From: Rikenellaceae bacterium
GTDB lineage: Bacteria; Bacteroidota; Bacteroidia; Bacteroidales; UBA932
NCBI GenBank assembly: GCA_900769905.1
Contig: CAAGIL010000179.1
Coordinates: 1 to 57,763, forward strand
DNA: 57,763 bases
Direction: 5' to 3'
The translations under genes and the position numbers were made by a program. This document shows, piece after piece, positions 52,620 to 57,763 of the stretch. Numbering within the stretch: the stretch's first letter is position 1; each line of letters starts with the position of its first letter. The notes beneath the pieces are model-generated. The model saw only the letters and a list, made by a program, of their open reading frames with translations, was not told where the DNA came from and did not search any database.

Positions 52620-53306
52620 CTTCACAACCTCCTCTTTTTTTAGGTTATTCTGAAACTTCTTGCACTCGTAAAACCACGTTGGCGCGTTGCTGAAGAACTC
52701 GTTTATGTCGAAGTTTCGACCGTTCACGTACATCGCGCCGTCCTTGATGTAGTTCTCGACCTGCGTGCTTTCGTCCAGCTCGTCGGCAAGGCCGAATTTG
52801 ACCGCCTCCTCAGCGGTGAAGTAGGTCTCGGCATCCACGGCGGCCTTGATTTCGCTTTCCTTTTTGCCCGTCTTATCGACGTAGATAGCGATAATGTTGT
52901 TCTCCAGCTTCTCCATGTCGTCGGCGGCCTTGCGCAGGTCATCCACGTTGCCCATCGCCATAGTGGACACCTTGTGTATCATCATCATCGAGCCTTTCGG
53001 CATAATGACTTTGGCGTTAGGCACACTGGTGATAATCGTAGCCGCGCTCATCGCCGTGCCGTCCACACGGAACGTTATCGAGCCCTTGTGCGACTTCAGC
53101 ATCGCGTAAATCGACAGCGCGGTGTACACCGAACCGCCAAAAGAGTTAATGCTGACCTCCAGCTCGTCGTCCGCGTCAATCTGTCGGAACTCGGAGAGGA
53201 AGTCCTGCTCGTTAAAGCCGTCCTCGTACTTCTTCGAACCGCCGACGTAGCCAAACAGGTCAACGCAGCACTTCTTGTCTTTTCTTTTGATGTTCCAGAA
53301 CTTCAT
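52242..53306 (-). CDS. ClpP-like head maturation protease with C-terminal scaffold
   Basis: The product has 354 residues. The protease fold is marked by SINSFGGSVYTALSIY, catalytic Ser87 in GTAMSAAT and His111 in MMIHK. The last 125 residues are scaffold and are also made alone from an internal start. Equivalent to lambda C. The ATG overlaps the portal stop. Confidence 0.93.
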   Translation of the reverse strand: MKFWNIKRKDKKCCVDLFGYVGGSKKYEDGFNEQDFLSEFRQIDADDELEVSINSFGGSVYTALSIYAMLKSHKGSITFRVDGTAMSAATIITSVPNAKVIMPKGSMMMIHKVSTMAMGNVDDLRKAADDMEKLENNIIAIYVDKTGKKESEIKAAVDAETYFTAEEAVKFGLADELDESTQVENYIKDGAMYVNGRNFDINEFFSNAPTWFYECKKFQNNLKKEEVVKMTFDEAKQQFAAELEQMRNEARQEGAKQERERIRAIEEIAFGDSELVAKAKYAEPMTAEQFAVAVLKAEKAKKQAMSQARQNDASGLDELGGVGNTGLEPNGEQKAKDEAEMKAFIDAAKMAYNN

Positions 53307-54919
53307 TCTTCGTCTCCTCCGTCCTCGTCGCTAGAGTCGCCGTTATCGCCGTTTGCTGGCTCTGTGGGCGCGTTTTGCTGCTCGGCCAGTCCGTCAGCCC
53401 GTCGCATCTCTTCCTCGCGCTTACGCGCGGCGTGAATGGCCTCAAACTTCATACCCGTCAATTCGGCGGCTTCCCGCTCCCGCGTGCTGAAACCCTCGGC
53501 AACCCGCACGGCGGCGGCGTTCGCCTCCTTCAGCGGGTCAAGCTGCCCCTGACAGTCGCCGAACCATTCAGCCCCGCACCACGCGGCGCGGATTGCAGGG
53601 TCGTCGAAAAAGCCTGGCGCGGAAACGCGGCCTTTCAAAACCGCCTCCGTCAGCCACTCCTCGTAGACGGGCTGGCAGAAGTTTCCGACAATCCACTCGC
53701 GGCGCATCCGAAACATCTTCCACGCCTCAAGCAACGCCGCACGTGACGCGGAATAGCTGGCCTGAAAGTTCTTCAGCAAAAGCTCATATGGGATTTCCAG
53801 CGCGGCTCCCACCTCGCGGCAAATCGCGGTGACGAACGACTCGAAAACCGCGTTTGGCCTTCCGGGGTTTGCGGTGGAAATGTCCTCGCCCTCGTCCAGT
53901 CCGACAATCGCGCCATTCCCCAGCTCGTAGGCGTTCGGGTCATGGTCAATCTGCTGCTCTGGGGTGAACATCTGCCCCAGCGGGGTTTGCGGCGAATTCG
54001 ACTTGACAAACACGGTGAACATACCCGCCACGACTGCCGCCATAAGCTCCGCCTCGGAATAGCGCGAAAGCTGCTTCAGAGACTCAATCACGGGAGCGAG
54101 CATCGGAACGCCTCGCCGCTGCTCGGGACGCTCCACGTCCGCCATGATATGCAGGATGTTCCGCCGTCCAGTCGTCGCGCCAAACGCCAAAACCCGTTTC
54201 CAGCTCTGCTGTATCTGGACGGTCATTCGCGGATAGGCGTTCGGATTGTGCTTCGCCACCCAATAGGCGATTGTCTCGCCATAGTTGCCAATCTCAACGC
54301 CTCCCAGAATGTTAGCGTTTGGCGGCGGCGGCGGGTTTTCGGGATTGCATACCCTGTCGGCCTCGATAAGCGCAATACGCAAATCATAGACGCTCCCAGC
54401 ACGCTTCATGATAGGCAGGACGACAAACACGTCACCCGACATCAGCGCGGAAAGCGTCACAAGGGATTGCAACTGGTAGAATGTCTGGCGGCGTTCCGCG
54501 TCGCAATCGACGGTCTCAGCCCACAGTCTCCATTCGCGCTCCGTGTTCTCCTCCCATTCCCGCGCCTGGTCGTCGGTCATGCCCAAAAACTTCGCATCAA
54601 TCTGCGCATTTAGGGCGAGCCCCGAACCAATGACGTTTGTGCGGACGGTCTTCAGCGCACTGGTGGCAATCGGCGAACCCATGTAAAGGTCTCTCGAACG
54701 CTCACGCAAGGTCTCGATATTGTCCACAATGTCGGCATCCGCGTCGCGTCCGTTCGACATCCACCCGATTAGGCTTTTCCTCGCCCATGACGCGCCGTGC
54801 CGTCCGTATCCGTCACCGCCTTCGCCCTCGTTCAACAGGTTAAGCCGCTTTCGTGCCTGAGCCCGTCTAAGCGCACTTTCGGGCGAGAAAATGGAAATCG
54901 TCCTGTCTATGAAATTCAT
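53303..54919 (-). CDS. Portal protein (lambda B type)
   Basis: The 538-residue product has the family blocks: ERSRDLYMGSPIATSALKTV, DGDVFVVLP-like SGDVFVVLPIMK and QFTPEQ-like tracts, then FQASYSASRAALLEAWKMFR. It forms the dodecameric DNA gate at one vertex. A charged, Asp/Gly-rich tail ends the protein. Confidence 0.95.
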   Translation of the reverse strand: MNFIDRTISIFSPESALRRAQARKRLNLLNEGEGGDGYGRHGASWARKSLIGWMSNGRDADADIVDNIETLRERSRDLYMGSPIATSALKTVRTNVIGSGLALNAQIDAKFLGMTDDQAREWEENTEREWRLWAETVDCDAERRQTFYQLQSLVTLSALMSGDVFVVLPIMKRAGSVYDLRIALIEADRVCNPENPPPPPNANILGGVEIGNYGETIAYWVAKHNPNAYPRMTVQIQQSWKRVLAFGATTGRRNILHIMADVERPEQRRGVPMLAPVIESLKQLSRYSEAELMAAVVAGMFTVFVKSNSPQTPLGQMFTPEQQIDHDPNAYELGNGAIVGLDEGEDISTANPGRPNAVFESFVTAICREVGAALEIPYELLLKNFQASYSASRAALLEAWKMFRMRREWIVGNFCQPVYEEWLTEAVLKGRVSAPGFFDDPAIRAAWCGAEWFGDCQGQLDPLKEANAAAVRVAEGFSTREREAAELTGMKFEAIHAARKREEEMRRADGLAEQQNAPTEPANGDNGDSSDEDGGDEE

Positions 54920-54931
54920 TCTCTCACCTCC

Positions 54932-55159
54932 TCAGTAGTCTCTCGGAACGGCACGGAAAACCCGCGCCCCAGTGCGCCCATTCTCCAGCTTCTCCAGCTC
55001 CGTCCGCCAAAACCTAATCCGCTCGGTTATGTCGGACAGGTTAGCCCGCGTAAGGCTTCTGGTGCCGATTTTGTAGCTCTGTCCAGTCGCGACGGCACGC
55101 TCCGCCTCAAGCCACATTCTCAGGTTTTCGCGTGCTTCATCAACTGTTATCCATGCCAT
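54932..55159 (-). CDS. DUF6148-like head protein (gpW position)
   Basis: The 75-residue product (WITVDEARENLRMWLEAERA; ATGQSYKIGTRSLTRANLSD) matches the small DUF6148 type found between terminase and portal genes, where lambda has gpW. It is mostly helical. Probably joins DNA-filled heads to connector proteins. Confidence 0.8.
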   Translation of the reverse strand: MAWITVDEARENLRMWLEAERAVATGQSYKIGTRSLTRANLSDITERIRFWRTELEKLENGRTGARVFRAVPRDY

Positions 55160-55213
55160 TTTCTCAATCTCCTAACCTACCTTTTTCTAAAAATAATGCC
55201 GTTTTTCAAGTTG

Positions 55214-57061
55214 TCAAATTTTCACGCCCTTCGACAGCGTTCCGCGCCTCCGCGACGTGCCGACGCTGGCGACATTCTCGGTCTTCGAGTAGAATTCACG
55301 CAGATACTCGTAGTTCGGGTTAAGGATACATTCGGCGGCGGTGGCGTAAACGGCGCAGTCCAACGCCTCATTTCTTTCGCGGATTTTAATCCATGTGCGC
55401 TTGATGACGCCCTTCTCGAACTTGTGCTCGCAGATTTCGGCGGTCAACTGCTGAAAGAAGGTCTCGTTGAAACCGCACTCCGCACGGCGCGGATAATGCA
55501 CAAATCCCGCTCCCTCGTCCTCGATTTTTAGGCGGCTCATCACAAGCGACTTTCCCGCGTCAACGCCCAGCGTGAATAGCGTCGCTCCCTCCGTGTTCCC
55601 GCGCGTCGGCGAGTTGATGAAGGGTATGCCGAAACCCCCTCGGCCTTTGATTGAGAAAACGCGCATCCGCTCCCGCTGTTTCGTGTAGCGATAGACGTTC
55701 GAGGTAAACTGACCGTCGCCAGAGTCCACACAGGCGCAGGCAATGGTGATTTTCGCGCCATTCGCCATCGTCCGCGGCTGCTGAAAGAACGCATCCAACT
55801 GCTGCCACGTGGACGGCTCATCGGGTGAGCCCCACATCACCCTGTGCTCAATTCCCCAGCACTCCTTGCCAACGCCCCAGCCGTAAAGCGTGGCCTCCAG
55901 TCGGTCACGCTGGACGTCAACGCCAGCGGTCAAAACCAGCACTCCCTCTGGCAAGGTATCGTCGTCTGGATAGTACTCTCTGCGCCTCGACAAATGCTCC
56001 CAAATGTCCTGCTCGCCCTGATGTTCATCCCACGCCTCGCCCAGCTTAAGGTTAATGAACTCCATAAGCCCGTTTTTGTCGCGGTTTTTCGTCGCCGTGA
56101 CGAACTCCTCGACAAGCGAATACAGGTTGACCCACGGCGAGCAAAGCGAGTTGATGTGGTAGCCCCTAATGCGGCTTTCGGGGTTTGTGGCCTTCCATCT
56201 TCCCTTGCCTAAAAGCTCGGGATTTGGCTTGTATGCTCCGCGCACAATCTCCCCGCAGTCAGGACACACCAGACGCGCGGTCATCGGCAACGCCTCACCA
56301 GCATCATCCTTATCCCATTTCACGTCCTCCCATTTCCAGACATTTTCTTTTTGGCAATGCGGACACGGGATGTAGAAAAGCCTTTGGTCGCTCCGCAGAA
56401 ACCAGCTCTCAATCGGCGAAACGCCCTTGATTGTCGGAGTCGAAACCATGACTATTTTCCGATTGTGGAAATTCGTCGTGCGCTGTATCGCCAGCTTCAG
56501 CGGGTCGCCCTCCTTCGTCGCCGAATAGCGGTCTATCTCGTCGCACAAAAGGACGCGGATAGGACGCGACGCAAGCCCCGCTGGACTGTTCGCCCCGACT
56601 AGCGCAAGGTATCCGCCCGCATAGTGCTTCATGCGGATTGTGGTGCTTGACTTACGCGACGTTCCCCGTCCGTCCTTTCCCTCCTCCAGCTTGTCGGCCA
56701 GTCCGGGCGAATAGCGAAACGTCGGGTCAATGCGCTCCTTCGAGAAGTTTTCGGCGGCCTCCAGAGTCGGTTGCAGCATCAGTTGCGGCGCGGGCTCCTG
56801 GTCAACGAAATAGCCCAGAACGTTCAGCAACGCCTCCGACTTTCCGACCTGCGACGAACAGCACATGACGACGATTTCGGTTTTCCTGTCGGTCATCGAG
56901 TCCATCGGCTCACGGAGATACGGAACGCGGCTTGTGCGCCATTCTCCCGGCTCTGGCGACGTTCCGGGCGCAACGTAGCGATACAGGTCAGCCCATTGGC
57001 TGCCCGTCAGCTTCGAACGCGGCTTGAACGCGCTTAAAAATGCCTCAGAATAGACGCTCAT
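55214..57061 (-). CDS. Terminase large subunit (lambda gpA type)
   Basis: The product has 615 residues. Walker A is SSQVGKS (69-75), Walker B LLCDEID (D174, E175). A zinc site is formed by CPHCQ and CPDCGE. The nuclease region has TAGVDVQRDRLE. It cuts at cos and pumps DNA into the procapsid. It overlaps the small subunit gene by 4 bp. The type fits cohesive ends. Confidence 0.96.
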   Translation of the reverse strand: MSVYSEAFLSAFKPRSKLTGSQWADLYRYVAPGTSPEPGEWRTSRVPYLREPMDSMTDRKTEIVVMCCSSQVGKSEALLNVLGYFVDQEPAPQLMLQPTLEAAENFSKERIDPTFRYSPGLADKLEEGKDGRGTSRKSSTTIRMKHYAGGYLALVGANSPAGLASRPIRVLLCDEIDRYSATKEGDPLKLAIQRTTNFHNRKIVMVSTPTIKGVSPIESWFLRSDQRLFYIPCPHCQKENVWKWEDVKWDKDDAGEALPMTARLVCPDCGEIVRGAYKPNPELLGKGRWKATNPESRIRGYHINSLCSPWVNLYSLVEEFVTATKNRDKNGLMEFINLKLGEAWDEHQGEQDIWEHLSRRREYYPDDDTLPEGVLVLTAGVDVQRDRLEATLYGWGVGKECWGIEHRVMWGSPDEPSTWQQLDAFFQQPRTMANGAKITIACACVDSGDGQFTSNVYRYTKQRERMRVFSIKGRGGFGIPFINSPTRGNTEGATLFTLGVDAGKSLVMSRLKIEDEGAGFVHYPRRAECGFNETFFQQLTAEICEHKFEKGVIKRTWIKIRERNEALDCAVYATAAECILNPNYEYLREFYSKTENVASVGTSRRRGTLSKGVKI

Positions 57062-57630
57062 TCCTCATCGCCCGAATACTTGCATTTCTGGAGTTCCTTT
57101 AGTGCCCCGTTGATTGAGTCGCTTATGATTTCCTCGATTTCGCGGGCGACTCTTCCCTCGCACATTGACGAAATTCGCGGCGGTATCGCCATCAGCTTCG
57201 CCTTGACCTGCTCCGCCATCCACGACGCCTCACGCGACACATCATCCTTCGGGATAAGGTCGCCATTCTTCAGCTTGTACTCCAGTTCCCGCAGACGCGC
57301 CTTGAATGTCGTTTCGGCGAGCTTCGCCTTGTTCATCGCCGTGCTGAAATTCGACATTTCCTGCGGATTTGGCAACGGCGACGGCTCGGGTCTAGACGGC
57401 TTCGACTGCTCCTTTTTCTGTCTTTTCGGAGGCTCGGGATTGTCGAAAACCTGTTTCTTGCGCTCCTCACGGCTCGAGCCCTGATAGCGTTCGTAAGCCT
57501 CCAGACCTTCCTTCATCGGTATTGTGCCGTCATCGTTGCGAGGGATTGCGCCCGCCTTAAGCAACTTCATCACCCACACATGGGATTTCCCTATCGCCTT
57601 CGCAAATTCTCGAACACCAACGCCGTCCAT
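57058..57630 (-). CDS. Terminase small subunit (Nu1-like)
   Basis: The 190-residue product has an N-terminal winged helix of the Nu1/MerR sort (GVREFAKAIGKSHVWVMKLL; then a wing and GLEAYERYQ). A Lys/Pro/Glu linker and a helical C-terminus (TTFKARLRELEYKLKNG) follow for large-subunit contact. It should recognise sites near cos. Its gene is the first in the late operon. Confidence 0.88.
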   Translation of the reverse strand: MDGVGVREFAKAIGKSHVWVMKLLKAGAIPRNDDGTIPMKEGLEAYERYQGSSREERKKQVFDNPEPPKRQKKEQSKPSRPEPSPLPNPQEMSNFSTAMNKAKLAETTFKARLRELEYKLKNGDLIPKDDVSREASWMAEQVKAKLMAIPPRISSMCEGRVAREIEEIISDSINGALKELQKCKYSGDEE

Positions 57631-57667
57631 CGCTCTAAACCTCCTTTGTCACGCCAAATAATTTAGC

Positions 57668-57707
57668 CCAGTTACCGCTAGTTACCACCTCGCTTTAGTT
57701 ACCACCT
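57668..57707. repeat. AGTTACC repeats between cos and terS (cosB-like)
   Basis: TAGTTACCACCT is perfect at 57679-57690 and 57696-57707, and AGTTACC occurs again at 57670-57676. The repeats lie 31-81 bp inside the right end, between cos and the small terminase gene, where lambda has the R sites of cosB. The same GGTAACT heptamer appears in early promoter-operators, so regulation is another reading. Confidence 0.7.
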
Positions 57708-57738
57708 AAAAAAAGTTAGTAGCTAGGACGAAATCGGG

Positions 57739-57750
57739 GCCGCGCCTACC
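57739..57750. other. Right cohesive end (cos)
   Basis: Second copy of GCCGCGCCTACC, ending where adapter sequence begins. On circularisation one copy remains, flanked by GGGG and CGCG. The joined site has imperfect rotational symmetry. Confidence 0.8.
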
Positions 57751-57763
57751 AGATCGGAAGAGC
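57751..57763. other. Sequencing adapter remnant
   Basis: AGATCGGAAGAGC is the constant start of the Illumina adapter. It is not biological and should be trimmed; the genome proper is 6-57750. Confidence 0.95.

Noticed and set aside
1..57763. tRNA or rRNA genes
   Set aside because: I saw no cloverleaf with the GGTTCRAATCC-type T arm and no rRNA-like blocks in intergenic regions; a covariance search would be needed to exclude a divergent tRNA.

Overview
The window is an essentially complete genome of a temperate, contractile-tailed bacteriophage (Caudoviricetes, myovirus morphology), read from physical end to physical end. The last 13 bases match the start of a standard Illumina adapter and the first 5 match the tail of its complement. 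Just inside them the same 12 bases (GCCGCGCCTACC) occur at both ends, as expected for a lambda-like cohesive-end (cos) genome whose 5' overhangs were filled in during library preparation. The host cannot be named from sequence. Lipoprotein-type lipoboxes, lambda-type head genes and P2-type tail genes point to a Gram-negative bacterium. Nearly all genes lie on the minus strand; the one clear plus-strand gene is an orphan Phd-like antitoxin.

Read from the right end leftwards, the late operon (57.6-30.2 kb) carries small and large terminase, a DUF6148-like protein, lambda-type portal, ClpP-like protease with an in-frame internal scaffold start, decoration protein and E-type capsid. Connector and completion proteins follow, then a P2-type contractile tail: sheath, tube, tail assembly chaperone with a classic T-TTT-TTG -1 frameshift, tape measure, X, D, V, U-like, W, J, I and fibre H. 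The receptor region (39-31 kb) has a large fibre with an internal S74-type chaperone domain, a two-domain glycosyltransferase, two lipoproteins, a second fibre and fibre-associated proteins. The operon ends at a strong terminator at 30.17-30.14 kb. I see no endolysin.

The lysogeny and replication region (30-24 kb) holds a tyrosine integrase with repeated GCGTCACC boxes around a probable attP, an AlpA/Xis-like protein, an XRE repressor, two winged-helix replication proteins and a DnaC-like helicase loader. Inside one replication gene are four tandem dyad-bearing iterons followed by an AT-rich stretch, the layout of the lambda origin. Between the two replication genes lies about 500 bp with no convincing gene but many perfect hairpins and plus-strand terminators, possibly a structured regulatory RNA.

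The early region (24-10 kb) has recombination genes (RecT-like protein, Cas4-like DUF2800 nuclease, SSB), dUTPase, a serine recombinase, three tandem Cys-rich paralogues, a thioredoxin-fold protein, a GNAT enzyme and many small unknowns. Its sub-operons start from near-identical promoter-operators (GTAAC-N16-GTTAC around TTGCAA-N16-TATATT).

The left 10 kb is the most unusual part: a compact island of two IbrA-like PAPS-reductase-family proteins, four ParB/sulfiredoxin-fold proteins (one fused to a DNA methyltransferase), a Mom-like GNAT enzyme, a SNF2-like helicase, a second methyltransferase-like protein lacking its catalytic motif but carrying a clamp-binding tail, and two membrane proteins. 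I infer a DNA-modification or anti-restriction system built on the IbrA/IbrB pairing.
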